From Lamellibrachia columna (Eukaryota > Annelida > Polychaeta > Sabellida > Siboglinidae), in contig OY759262.1 in the NCBI GenBank assembly GCA_963662155.1, positions 59,584,510 through 59,648,509 on the forward strand: DNA of 64,000 bases, given 5' to 3'. The notes beneath the pieces are model-generated. The model was not told the origin of the DNA and made no database searches. It saw nothing but the letters and a program-made list of their open reading frames with translations. This document shows, in pieces, positions 12,701 to 26,291 of this stretch (position 1 is its first letter; each line of letters starts with the position of its first letter). The position numbers and the translations under genes were made by a program.

Positions 12701-12973
12701 AGAGCGAGGGATGGGAGTGGAGAATGAAAGCGAGGGATGGGAGTGGAGAATGAGAGCGAGGGATGGGAGTGGAGAATAAGAGCGAGGAATGGGAGTGGAG
12801 ATTGAGAGCGAGGGAGGGGAGTGGAGAATGAGAGCGAGGGATGGGAGTGGAGAATGAGAGCGAGGGATGGGAGTGGAGAATGAGAGCGAGGGATGGGAGA
12901 GGAGAATGAGAGCGAGGGATGGGAGAGGAGAATGAGAGCGAGGGATGGGAGAGGAGAATGAGAGCGAGGGATG
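9737..12973. repeat. 26-bp purine-rich minisatellite, about 124 copies
   Basis: Unit GGGATGGGAGTGGAGAATGA plus GAGCGA, with common variants GGGAGGGGAG, GGAATGGG, GATTGAG and occasional 27-28-bp units with extra G. The plus strand is almost pure purine (mostly G and A with sparse T and C). A block of about 992 bp is duplicated inside the array. The minus strand is open for 1185 codons because the unit has no stop in any of its three minus-strand frames; this is not evidence for a protein. Intronic to SLC24. Confidence 0.97.
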
Positions 12974-13115
12974 GGTTGGTGGAGACGACATTGAACTATT
13001 GATAGTTCATGTTACTATCGATAGTATTGCACCGACACATCGACTGTTGCAATGCATCGATAGTTCGATGTATTATTATTATACCCCAAGTGATTGGCCA
13101 GCGAAGCGGCCTCAC

Positions 13116-13195
13116 CTGCCACGTACTGCCTTCATGTACGACGTCGAGTCGCTGTCCAGACTAAACGTCTTCGGCCGCGTCTTCTGTCGCCGCCG
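13116..13195 (-). CDS. Probable SLC24 (NCKX) exchanger exon: cytoplasmic loop
   Basis: Minus strand, from acceptor TTGCAG to donor GTGAGG. It leaves two bases, which fits the 8311-8253 exon (codon AGC across the join). The frame encodes RRRQKTRPKTFSLDSDSTSY then MKAVRG, a basic then Ser/Asp-rich stretch of the kind found in NCKX loops. Its incoming phase (0 with this acceptor) does not match the outgoing phase 2 of the 15886-15807 exon. Either an exon is missing between them or a weaker acceptor (TTTAG or GACAG, a few codons further in) is used. Confidence 0.6.
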
Positions 13196-13980
13196 CTGCA
13201 ACTCCCGCAACAGCGCAAATCATCACATCGATTCACGGAACATTTATTCTACGATTTTGTTTCGACTTTATGACTGAACGTAAAGGTAAAATATAATTCG
13301 CTGTCGGCGAATTATATTTTTTTAAAGAAGATTACGTTGCACCCGATGTGAAGGAAACTCGTCGTGCTTGCTCCCGGTGGCAATGATCTTGCTAGTCCGA
13401 CAACGAGCCGCAAGCAAATGTTACTATGGCAGAAATATACCTCGCGCGTAGGCGTTTGACGCCAAAGGTTGGGAAAATATTCTAGTCCATTTGGAAAGTT
13501 AATTGTTCAATGAATCACGTGAACTTGCACCTTATCCACCATGTTATTTCAAGCTAATACATTTAACTCTTGGTTGTTATCAAAATTAGTTGGTTTTATA
13601 GATTTAGCCTTTGAATAATAGCAATTGCTAGTGACGCCTTTGACACGTTATACATCGAATGGAATTTTACAGCGGCGTTACATCCAGGGGTCGCTGTTCA
13701 CACAATCCCGTCATACACTGCGGCCCCTCGACGCGCGGGTATGCGCATGCGTTACACAGCAATACGCACGGCGAGAAAAACGATGTAGGCCGCCGACTTA
13801 AATCTTGTCTTTGATTTAAATTCTTTTCCCTTCATAATCCGGAAACAGGCATCTTCAAATGATACCCTAAAAGAGAACATTAAGTAATTTGCGAGCATAT
13901 AACATACAATTTGAGGGATTTGTTGTAATATGAAGAATAAGAAGAACAAGAACAGGGAGAATAAGAAACCGCAACATGAC
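13196..13980. other. SLC24 intron DNA without recognised content
   Basis: About 785 bp of mixed-composition intron sequence. I see no repeat array, exon or element in it. Confidence 0.5.
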
Positions 13981-14083
13981 CGAGGGCGGGAGAAAGAGAG
14001 GGAGGGGCGGGAGGGAGGACGAGCGAGAGAAGGAGAGAGAGAGAGAGAGAGTGAGAGAGAGGGGGGAGAGAGAGAGAGAGGGG

Positions 14084-14114
<31 letters not shown>

Positions 14115-14214
14115 CGAGAGAGAGGGGGGAGAGAGAGAGCGAGAGAGAGAGTGGGGGAGGGAGGGAGGAAGAGGGACGGAGAGGGAGGGGGAAAGGGAGA
14201 GAGAGAGGGAAAGG

Positions 14215-14249
<35 letters not shown>

Positions 14250-14256
14250 GGAAAGG

Positions 14257-14313
<57 letters not shown>
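13981..14313. repeat. (GA)n-rich microsatellite, about 330 bp
   Basis: Imperfect GAGA/GGGAGA tract on the plus strand; all Arg/Glu or Ser/Leu open frames here are repeat artefacts. A GTGC/GCAT-rich stretch at 14415-14480 follows after about 100 bp of ordinary DNA. Confidence 0.95.
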
Positions 14314-14480
14314 TAAACAACATGTAGTATACAACTGGTTGTATGCTAGGTATACGCATACAGTAGCATTGTTTGAACGTACGGTTGTACGCTTCTGTGC
14401 GCGCGTCGCGTGAGTGTACAAGTGCGTGTGTGCGTGCATGAGTGCGTGCATGCGTGTGTGCGTGCGTGCATGCGTGCACA

Positions 14481-15434
14481 TAGTATGTAAACGAAGTGTC
14501 GTACATGGAAAAACACTGTCATCTGCTGCTGACTGTGCATCCGTACCTTCTAGTTTCATGCGAGCTAAACAAGTCCGGCGTTTGTTCGCCCGGCTTGGTT
14601 CCATTCTCTTGCGGAAACATTTCTGAAATCGAATATAAAAATTCCTCTTGCCTAAGACGTCCTTACACTGAAAACTATTACAATGTTTCAATTGCAGAAA
14701 TTGAGACAACATAACGAATAGCAGTAGTGTGCTCTTAACCTGAAAATGAGATGGTGTCTGGCTTTTGTAATCGAGTGATGACAATTCCTCCTGGATCTAT
14801 GATTGCTGCATCATGTTGCGGTAAATGGAATACAGAAAGGCGGAACAATAAAATAATATCATGGCTACTGACGATTTGACGCACAGACTATTTCTTTGTG
14901 TAGCACTTTGATTTGAGAAGACATTCCGTTAACATTGCAGTGATAATATGGGCATGCATATCACGCAATGATGAAAAAAAATGTCTTTCAACTTTCGGTT
15001 TCATACCGTATGTTTGGTAGCATTTCCGGTCGTCCGCCGTAGATAGTATCTGCTTGACGTCATCAGGCCTGACGCCAAAGATGTGAATTCGTGCAACAGC
15101 CCATTTCTGTAGGGGATTGTTGAACCTACAATCGAGCCGCTATATTTTACTAAAATGCATTTATATGAACCTATTAATTTTAATGCACTAAACGGCTATA
15201 CTTTAGAACACCCGTGAGCACATGGAGGAAACATCCAATTGTGTCGGTAATTCGTGTTTACTCTCTGAATATTGACATCACTCTTGAACCCGTACAAAAT
15301 GATATCCTTACGACAATCATAATAAAGAGCACCTCTGAATTAAGGCCATATTTGGCTTATACAATAGGTAGTCTTATTTCCAGTTATGATAAACCATCAT
15401 TGATGACAGAGCACACGTGATGTGACACCATATG
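14481..15434. other. SLC24 intron DNA; one weak exon-like segment rejected
   Basis: About 950 bp with no repeat array. A 100-bp minus-strand segment at 15106-15007 has acceptor- and donor-like ends but makes a stop when joined to the upstream exon. Confidence 0.5.
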
Positions 15435-15692
15435 TTTAATGAGGGGGTGTGGCAGCAACCTCCCATCTCTCACCTGTTTTTGGAGCCAACTTCCCACCTC
15501 CAATCATTTTGCGAGTCCACCTCCCACTTCCCACCAATGCCACCTCCCATTTCCCTCCAATCCCACCCCCACTTCCCGTCAATCCCACCTCCCACTTCCC
15601 GCCAATCCCACCTCCCACCTATTTTTGAGGTCAACCTCCTACCTATTTTTAGTGCCAACCTCCCACTTTCTGCCACACCACCTCTTTAATGA
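15435..15692. mobile_element. MITE-like element with inverted ends and TTTAATGA target duplication
   Basis: Inverted ends GAGGGGGTGTGGCAG (15441-15455) and CTGCCACACCACCTC (15670-15684) differ at one position. They are flanked by TTTAATGA on both sides (15435-15442 and 15685-15692; the last GA overlaps the left end, so the duplication is 6-8 bp). The interior is a pyrimidine-rich imperfect minisatellite built on CACCTCCCACTTCCC. No coding capacity. A relative lies in opposite orientation at 59615-59800. A 6-8 bp duplication would suit a hAT-like mobiliser; that is inference. Confidence 0.75.
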
Positions 15693-15806
15693 TACTTACT
15701 GTGACAAGGGACACGATTAGATCTACCTACAATGTGAAACCGATCACCTACGATGACGCAGTGAGAGGAGAATCTGTATGCACTGAGACCACGAGGCACT
15801 ACTCAC

Positions 15807-15886
15807 CACATGACGCCGATGTAGGCGACGTAGAGCAGCAGCATCAACATCGCCTCGTACCACTCCACGACCCCGTCGGCGATAGA
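15807..15886 (-). CDS. SLC24 (NCKX) exchanger exon: last helix before the cytoplasmic loop
   Basis: The 80-bp minus-strand exon runs from acceptor CTGTTGCCAG to donor GTGAGT; phase 0 in, 2 out. It encodes SIADGVVEWYEAMLMLLLYV then AYIGVM. The acidic-x-x-x-W-(W/Y)-E pattern followed by a hydrophobic helix ending YIxxM is the family signature that closes the first membrane cluster. The short exon expected between this and 17068-16965 (helix with a Trp-rich start and an RD pair) was not found in the intervening 1.1 kb. Confidence 0.9.
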
Positions 15887-16964
15887 CTGGCAACAGTAAG
15901 TCAACGTTATGGCACGCTCGTGATACACTGCTGTAGAGCTACTAACCGTCGACATCTGTAGCACACTCTTGAAACCAAGGATTAACGACATATTTCCATA
16001 CACAAACATCTGTCCTTGGTACTGATAGTCGAGAGATATTCAGGCTGTTTTGTGATTCAAACTACTTATTGCGACTTCCTGTTTAAACGTGAATGCCGTT
16101 TTGAGCGTAGCGCGACGCGACTTCCGACAGTTGTAAACAAGAATACTAATGAGTGGTTGTTATTAACTGCGTTCGACGTTTTTAAGATATTGCTTGTGTG
16201 CAAGTAATTAAATACGAAATACTATTGTCACACTATAATTATGCGTTACAGCGGACTCTCGCTGTAAGGAACACGATGGACACCAAATTGTTCATTACAT
16301 CTATGTGAAGAGTCAGATGCGCCCCTGGTGATTAAGGATGACAACTAAGGGCATTTGTATCGTAGGGAAGACAACCGGCACATATTAACACCGTTGTATG
16401 TGTAGCAAAAATAATGTGGTTATATCATTATATATTTTATGAAGAATATCTTCCCACCCATGAACTTACAAAGGCCAGCTAACATCAGGGGTAGATAACC
16501 GGGACACGAAGTTAGGACACGTTCGCGTACATAACGATTCCGACAGTGTATCTGTTGACCCATAATTTAATTAGTTTTAAGTTTCCGAATACTTGGCCAA
16601 TATCGTAGGCAATCGCCGTTGTTAGCCTTTGAAGTTTTAATCGCCATAGCCGCTATTTAAATCGCGGCGAAAACATGAATTTAAGTAAATTTGTGAAGAA
16701 TGTTGCTTCAAATATGTGCTGTATGAGTGGTTGTTCCTACTACCCATTGTTCATTTATCGGGAAGCCATTGATCATAAAGCAGTACAGGACAAAACGGAG
16801 GTTTAAAATTTGTTCTTTTAAGAGATTGTTCTTCACATCGGGAGTCCTTATAGAGAGAGTCCACTCTACATTACGTGTGACAATTTGGCGCAGCGCATCG
16901 ACCCTGACAAATCGCCCGTATTTTTCTTCGAATCGCCATACTTCAAGAACGTATCAACAGTTAC
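15887..16964. other. SLC24 intron DNA, expected exon not recognised
   Basis: About 1.08 kb between two confident exons. Family alignment predicts about 25 residues to be encoded here, but I could not identify them on the minus strand. No repeats stand out. Confidence 0.5.
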
Positions 16965-17068
16965 CTGCCCGGCAAAGATCCCGCACAGTCCGATGACGAA
17001 CAAGATGTTGAAGACGGCTGATCCAACAATTGTTCCTACTCCCACGTGTCCTTTTGCTATTAACATGC
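16965..17068 (-). CDS. SLC24 (NCKX) exchanger exon: alpha-1 repeat
   Basis: The 104-bp minus-strand exon runs from acceptor GATCTTGTAG to donor GTAACT. It receives one base and leaves in phase 0. It encodes MLIAKGHVGVGTIVGSAVFN then ILFVIGLCGIFAGQ. GVGTIVGSAVFNI is the diagnostic alpha-1 segment of NCKX exchangers, part of the ion-binding core. One odd residue: the family normally has GDVG or GDIG where this reads GHVG (codon CAC). Upstream exons with the SAPE motif and N-terminus are not in the recognisable part of the window; the next DNA to the right is a LINE. Confidence 0.95.
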
Positions 17069-17109
17069 CTACAAGATCAAACTTAGTCAGAAATGGCAAG
17101 CGCAGCGGG

Positions 17110-17170
17110 TATGTTATGATATCTGCTCACACCCCTAATTGATGCATGACATCCACCCACATCCCTAATT
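17110..17170. repeat. Short left piece of the 30-bp TGATGTATGATATCCACTCA repeat
   Basis: Two units of the same repeat found at 20783-21629 (ATATCTGCTCACACCCCTAA and relatives) lie directly against the 3' tail of LINE A, so the LINE appears to sit inside this minisatellite. Confidence 0.75.
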
Positions 17171-17361
17171 TAACAAGATTTAACAAGATTGCCATCCCAA
17201 GCAACAAGTTCCAGATGGCAAGTGAACAAGGAAGCCATTGGCTTATCGAGAGTCCAACAATTTTATCATCTATGTGTAGGCCCCCTTATCAGATATTTGT
17301 CAATTCAATTTTTAAACATATTCACACTACTAGCATTAACACAATCATTTGGCAGTTTGTT

Positions 17362-19351
<1,990 letters not shown>

Positions 19352-19989
19352 CCTTTCTGGTGCGCCTATAAACCCTCCACATAGTCTTCATCCTTTCTGG
19401 TGCGCCTATAAACACTCCACGTAGTCTTCATCCTTTCTGGTACGCCTCTAAACCCTCCACATAGTCTTCATCCTTTCTGGTACGCCTATAAACCCTCCAC
19501 GTAGTCTTCATCCTTTCTGGTACGCCTATAAACCCTCCACATAATCTTCATCCTTTCTGGTACGCCTATAAACCCTCCACATAGTCTTCATCCTTTCTGG
19601 TGCGCCTATAAACCCTCCACATAGTCTTCATCCTTTCTGGTACGCCTATAAACCCTCCACATAGTCTTCATCCTTTCTGGTGCGCCTATAAACCCTCCAC
19701 ATAGTCTTCATCCTTTCTGGTGCGCCTATAAACCCTCCACATAGTTTGCTTCAACACTATTTTTTAATAGCTTCTTTTGACAAGTGTTTCTTTCTAGACC
19801 GTTGTCTTTTTTTTCAAGGGAACAAATTTATCGAAGATACTCTCAATTTAATATTTTAGAATATTGTAACATTCAATTGCGGTCTTATTGATCAGCATGT
19901 TATTCCAATCTAGCTTTGCTAAGTATTTTCTCATATGTTTATAGTTACCTTTGTGGAAGTTTCTCCTATAGGTTTTTAATTTTTACTTT

Positions 19990-20650
19990 CTGATTTTACA
20001 TTTATGTCAAAATGTATTTGATTGTGGTCACTGTTACCCAATGGTTCATGTATTTTTACATTGTCCACTAATTCTTTTTGTGATGATAAAACTATATCTA
20101 ATACATTTTCTCCCCTGGTTGGTTCTAGCACGTGCTGAGTAAGGAAGCTATCCTGAATTAAAATAGAAATTGTTGGTCCTCACCCACTGTACTCTCTAGA
20201 GATTTCCATTGTATGTGTCCATGGTTAAAATTTCCCATTATGATACATTCCCCTTTACTAACTTCCTTTATAGCATTTTGTATTTTTGTGTTATCCTCTT
20301 CGTTTGTGTTTGGACTTCGGTAAACTAATCCAATAGTTCATTTTGAATTTCCTGAAATTATTTTGCACCAAACAGCTTCATCGTAATCTGCTTCCCTTCT
20401 AATTTTATTTCATAAGCCTGAATAGATTCTTTAACATATAAAATAACTCCCCCTCCCCTTCTTCCTATTCGATCTCTCCTAAACATTACGTATCCTGTCA
20501 ATCCTAATTCAACATCTGTTATGTCTGTGTTGGATCATGATTCGGTAATACCGATTATATGAGGGTCAATATCTTCTAACATAATGTTTAATTCGTTTTT
20601 CTTATTTACTATACTCCTAGCATCTAAAACCTGCTTTAGACATGTTTTTC
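19990..20650 (-). pseudogene. APE-type endonuclease of LINE A, damaged
   Basis: The minus strand from 20634 encodes ARSIVNKKNELNIMLEDIDP, then HIIGITES with the catalytic Glu, then a TGA where Trp is usual, then YVMFRRDRIGRRGGGVILYV. Further on are GLVYRSPNTNEED, GNFNHGHI and PLGNSDH, the usual order of the endonuclease core; the His of SDH is retained. Several stops and frame changes lie between these blocks. It would nick target DNA for target-primed reverse transcription. Confidence 0.85.
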
Positions 20651-20782
20651 GGACATTTCGTTATTGGTTTATCTGTACTAATGGCCTGTTGTCCTGCTTG
20701 AGGCATATCTAAGTAACCCCCCTGCGCTTCTAGTTTATCATGCTTGAGGCATCTCTAAGTAACCCCCCTGCGCTTCTAGTTT

Positions 20783-21629
<847 letters not shown>

Positions 21630-22846
21630 ACATAAATAATATATTGTCTAGGATGGAATAATTCCCTGTTCACATTGTATGAAAATGCACCGCTTAAGTG
21701 AATCAGCCACTTAGCAATCAAATTGCTTTGGCCCGAAATGATTCTATTAAGCGGCGTCTTTTGTGTGTAATAGTAGCGATGCTACAATGTCGTCGTATAT
21801 TATAATTATGTGCTTAGATATACAACGTTGACAGACACAAACAATTCTACAATTTTCTTTTCCATTCACTAGAGTTTTTGTTGGATTGGACAATTGTCGC
21901 TAGCTCTAAATAAACACAAATGGAGCACGTGCTGTTGCTACTAGATTGCATGATCCTTTTTATTCGCTACAATCCCCTTGCATAGGCCTATTTTACTGAA
22001 AGCACAAACTGTCGAACACGAACGGCCGACTGTCAACAATGATGTTCTATAGACACCTGCATGGGGTGGTTGAGGTCTGGGCTGACGTCCCGTTCACTCC
22101 AAGGAAAGTGATGCGAAACATGTCGGATGTGCTGGGCCTGACCCGTTAGGCGCATAACGGCAGCACAACGATTTTCGCTAAACCAGACGACTACGGATTC
22201 TCGAGTGATGGTGCTTTGCCGTCGGAGACCCACCAGGACTGGAGGATCTGCGGCGCACAGCGACCTTCGTATGAGGAACTGGAGTCCCTGGCTGAGCGTT
22301 CGACGAAGAAGAAGACACCTGCAAATGGTTTCTACATAAGCAGCTCCCGATGTATCACTGCCGTTCTCGCCCGTCTTAATCTAGGATACAGCGGCTAGTG
22401 TCATGGAGGATGTCGCAATTACCGTTAATGAATTACCTAATTACCGTAGTCTTCGATACAGCCAAGGACATGGACGAGGCCGTCTTTATGACTGATCAAT
22501 ATGCCTCAAACTTTAGATATTTTTCCAATTATATTTACATATACTGGAAGGTTAACAGAACGTCAGTGTAATATTATTTTCAGTCGCACCGATATTGTAC
22601 TTGCAATAGATCAACTACCGTCGACTTTGAATGGAGAATAAAGCTACAATATTAGTTCACGTTGTAATTACTAGTATGGGCTAGAAAGTGCAAATTGTTG
22701 TACATACATACAAATAGGTGAAATATTGCATTAATCAAGTTTCGGACGTTCTTTCGTAAGAAATGCCTCCTAGTCATTGGCCGCGGTAAGCCTACCTAGC
22801 GTGTACTCTAGAGACAACCGGTAATGGAATGAAATATTTTACGATG
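21630..22846. other. No confident gene; weak coding-like stretch near 22030-22400
   Basis: Mostly ordinary DNA. On the plus strand 22040-22400 reads in one frame with a single stop (TAG at 22147) as WADVPFTPRKVMRNMSDVLG and later SYEELESLAERSTKKKTPAN. It might be a host exon remnant, but I do not recognise the family. Confidence 0.3.
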
Positions 22847-23500
22847 GATTGTGAATGTTTCACCCCCGATGCAGCGGCTGTGTAACCATCGCCATAGATT
22901 GTGAATGTTACGCCCCGGATGTAGCGGTTGTGTAACCATCGCCACATATTGTGAATGTTACGTCCCAGATGCAGCGGTTGTGTAACCATCGCCACATATT
23001 GTGAATGTTACGTCCCAGGTGCAGCGGTTGTGTAACCATCGCCACAGATTGTGAATGTTACGCCCCGGACGCAGCGGTTGTGTAACCGTCGCCACAGGTT
23101 GTGAATGTTACGCCCCGGATGCAGCGGTTGTGTAACCATCGCCACAGGTTGTGAATGTTACGCCCCGGATGCAGCAGTTGCGTAACGATCGCCACAGATT
23201 GTGAATGTTACGTCCCAGATGCAGCGGTTGTGTAACCATCGCCACAGATTGTGAATGTTACGCCCCGGACGCAGCGGTTGTGTAACCGTCGCCACAGGTT
23301 GTGAATGTTACGCCCCGGATGCAGCGGTTGTGTAACAATCGCCACAGATTCTTAATGTTACGCCCCGGATGCAGCAGTTGTGTGACCATCGCCATAGATT
23401 GTGAATGTTACGCCCCGGATGCAGCGGTTGTGTAACCATCGCCACAGATTGTGAATGTTACGCCCCGGATGCAGCGGTTGTGTAACCATCGCCACAGATT
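22847..23500. repeat. 50-bp minisatellite, about 13 copies
   Basis: Unit GATTGTGAATGTTACGCCCC plus GGATGCAGCGGTTGTGTAAC plus CATCGCCACA, with point variants (CGTCCCAGAT, CAGCAGTTG, CCGTCGCC). Confidence 0.96.
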
Positions 23501-24700
23501 CAAACTAACCGTAATCATACGTTTCATCATTACGTAAGAAACCATGACGCAATGCGTCTTACTGACATTGCCTTGATTGGGTTATCATCGCTGCTCTTCC
23601 CGATAATGACGTTCGATGACGCAGACGAGACGAGAATACATCGTCGCTGGACCGCGGCCCGGGACTTGCGGAAACCCATCGGGAAAGAATAATGCGGCTA
23701 CACGTCAAACAGAAAGGTCATGTTTTAGGTTAGGGTAGATGTTAATGATTGTGGAAGCCCAAAATATCATGATTAACGTGTTGTTGTTTACCACTACGTT
23801 AGCCGTTATTCATGACGTCGTAGGGTTGCTCTGGAGTTTGATTCGCTCATTTAGGTACCGCAGCGGCCTTGATGGCCAATGTGTCAACGCCAAATGTTTG
23901 GTGCGCCTTCGCGTTGTCTACACGCACACGCGTTAATGTAAGGCGAGTACATGGTAGGCGGCGCGGCATGATATCGCACCATCAAACTCGACTGACGTAG
24001 AATGCCGAAGAACGGGAGAAGTCATATTCCGCTTCTCCTGCAGAAGACGCTTATCGCATTCCAGCGACATGTTCAATTCAACCGCGCAGCCACAGTAGTG
24101 GCACAACGAGGGGTCGGTTGTTTCACACCTGTGCTAGGAAAGCAAACGTCATTCCCCAGTCAAATGTATGTGGCGCCGTAAACGTTCTGAACAAATACGA
24201 CAGGAAGGTCTAAAATAACAATTCATGTGGGTGTGCGTGTGTGCGTGCATGTGCGTGTGCGTGTGTGTGTCGAAGCTTTGCAAGACTGCCCACGACTCTG
24301 CTGCACACAACAATTCACTCCAATATATTACTACTATGTTCCTTAACTGCCTACCGATTCGACGTGTCTTAACTGTCTACCAATTCTACGTGTTTTAACT
24401 GTCTACCAATTCTACGTGTTTTAACTGTCTACCAATTCTACGTGTTTGAACTAAAATGTCTCGCTTGTTCCAGTTGTAGTTCCTCTAACTCGATGTTTGT
24501 TTTCTTTCCATTTACCTTCGCTATTTTCATCAACTTTTTATTTGTATATTTGGTCTTCTTTCAAACGTATTTGTTCAACTCATAATTCTGTACAACCTAA
24601 GGTCAACTTGTTTCCTTCAGATTTAATTTCGTAACATCTGAAAGAGGTTATTAGTTGATATATTGGTCTTAATTTAATCTCCATGTTGTTCCAACTTTGT
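23501..24700. other. No gene recognised; small 26-bp repeat
   Basis: At 24358-24450 about four imperfect copies of CTGTCTACCAATTCTACGTG. A GTGC-rich run is at 24230-24270. Otherwise unremarkable. Confidence 0.5.
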
Positions 24701-24744
24701 TATGTTAAACAGCGTGATCTAGACCCGGCATGAGCATCCGTGTG

Positions 24745-24860
24745 CCTGATATCTGCTTCTACAATTAGGACATCATGGTTTCCAGGGCGTGTACAAATTC
24801 TCCCAAGTCCTAAGAAGGTGATTAGGCGTAACTGTAACCAGTGTCCCAATAGAGCCCGGA
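24745..24860 (-). pseudogene. Possible LINE endonuclease fragment
   Basis: Minus-strand residues LITFLGLGRICTRPGNHDVL then IVEADI resemble the end of an APE-type endonuclease, where family members read PGxSDHDxVxxE. The Ser-Asp of the SDH motif is replaced by Asn, so it would be inactive. Short and isolated; call tentative. Confidence 0.4.
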
Positions 24861-24925
24861 CGATCAGCTGCACTACACGCAACGCAATCCAAGCTGAGGT
24901 AATGACTGACATGGAACCCAATTAG

Positions 24926-25950
24926 AGTGCGGCCATTAGTCAAACGACTGGAGGTGACGGGTAATCCATGCGGGCGAAGGCGCTATTATCCTGCCGACAA
25001 CAAAGCTCACCCGCTGCACAAATACGTTGTGAGACGACGAAGTCCGTTTGTCTCCAAGCCCGAGAAGTGTCATTGCTATTGCACGCTGAACTAATCGCAT
25101 TTTCTAACCCAAGAGAAATCCACGAATCGGCCTAGCAGATAGGGATATATGTGGTTGGGTGCGTGATTGCTCTTTTGCAGATGGTAATCTGATGACATCC
25201 GTATCGTCCCCGCGCAATTGCCGACCGTGGATTAAGATAGTTGCTGCAGTTCAATTATGATACTGCACACAATTAGTCTGGCGGCTGTCGACGTGGTAAG
25301 ACTGGCGAGTTTATGGTCGTCTGCGAACAAGGGTGGGAGACGCACTTCGTCCATTGTTAGGATCGGCCTCCAATAGCCACAATCAGCTCTTGTCTTTAGC
25401 CACATCCAGACAAAACTTCCGTTAAACACGACAAAGACCGACCTTCACCGGGCAGAGCTGCCGTTAGTCAGCATGACTTCTCTCATCCATGGATACAGAG
25501 AGAGTGCGTCGGACAGAGCCACGGACAACATAGCGTTCCACTGGATGAAGGGAGGAAAAGGTTTCTGGTATATTGACCTTCCAGATGAAGTATCTAGAGC
25601 GTACAAGTCCGTTATTCGTGTGCCCATACGTGCGCTAATGTGGCTGAGAGAATATTCCAAACCTGCACCACCGACACTTCAACTGCGGTTCGTGTTGGGT
25701 GAGAAAGGACCCGTCACTGATCATAAACCACTACTGCTATTGATCCGCCACTAATCCGTCCGTACAGAGTCCATAGTACACTGTGAATTACGTGTTGCAT
25801 GTAGGATGTTGTAGCACTTCTGTATTACAGGTATGTAATTAAATTAGTACAGTTAATGTGTTCTGTGAAACTGCATTTTAGCTTTCAAATGATGGCAACA
25901 GACTGTCGGTGAATTGACCAGTCATGATTCAACATAATATATATCAGGTC
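24926..25950. other. No gene recognised
   Basis: About 1 kb of ordinary DNA. A 94-codon plus-strand open frame at 25473-25754 has no motif I recognise and no conserved look. Confidence 0.4.
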
Positions 25951-25964
25951 GAACGAACCAACAT

Positions 25965-26215
25965 AGCAAAGAGAGCAGAAGTGGAAAAACATCAAGGACG
26001 CAGGAAAAGGGGAAGACCATAGCGGAGAATGGAGGACTGCATGAGGAGGGATATGAGAAGATCGGGGGAGGATGAAAGATGGAGGGGGCGGCCGATAGAA
26101 TACTATGGAAAGAAAGAACAGAAAGAGTGGCTCGACAATACTTTACCTGACCCTCACCCCTGTACAGCAGGGAACAAGGAGGAAGAGCACACCAACATTT
26201 TAAAATCAGTCACGT
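25965..26215 (+). pseudogene. C-terminal fragment of an RTE-like LINE
   Basis: Plus-strand GRRKRGRP, a stop, then RRMEDCMRRDMRRSGEDERW and NTLPDPHP. This basic GRP-x-x-x-W-x-D-x-x-R-x-D-M pattern ends many RTE-like ORFs. Fragment only, one in-frame stop. Confidence 0.5.
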
Positions 26216-26291
26216 GACTGAGCAGACGTACGGCATGACATGTTCACGAATTCCACGCACAGGAGATAAGTTTATTGGCGATTAATGTGAT

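Noticed and set aside
9434..12991. 1185-codon minus-strand open frame rich in Ser, Leu, Pro and His
   Set aside because: The 26-bp unit has no stop in any minus-strand frame, so the frame is open by construction and cycles through all three phases. No protein evidence.
13867..14784. Ser-Leu or Arg-Glu repeat open frames
   Set aside because: Translations of the GA microsatellite; the flanks show no exon structure.
15007..15106. 100-bp minus-strand exon-like segment (CCCTACAG acceptor, GTATGA donor) as the missing SLC24 loop exon
   Set aside because: Its length would correct the phase problem, but joining it to the 15807 exon end (TG plus A) creates a stop, and its translation does not resemble the family.
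25473..25754. 94-codon open frame as a gene
   Set aside because: No domain, no splice context, and the opposite strand is equally open.
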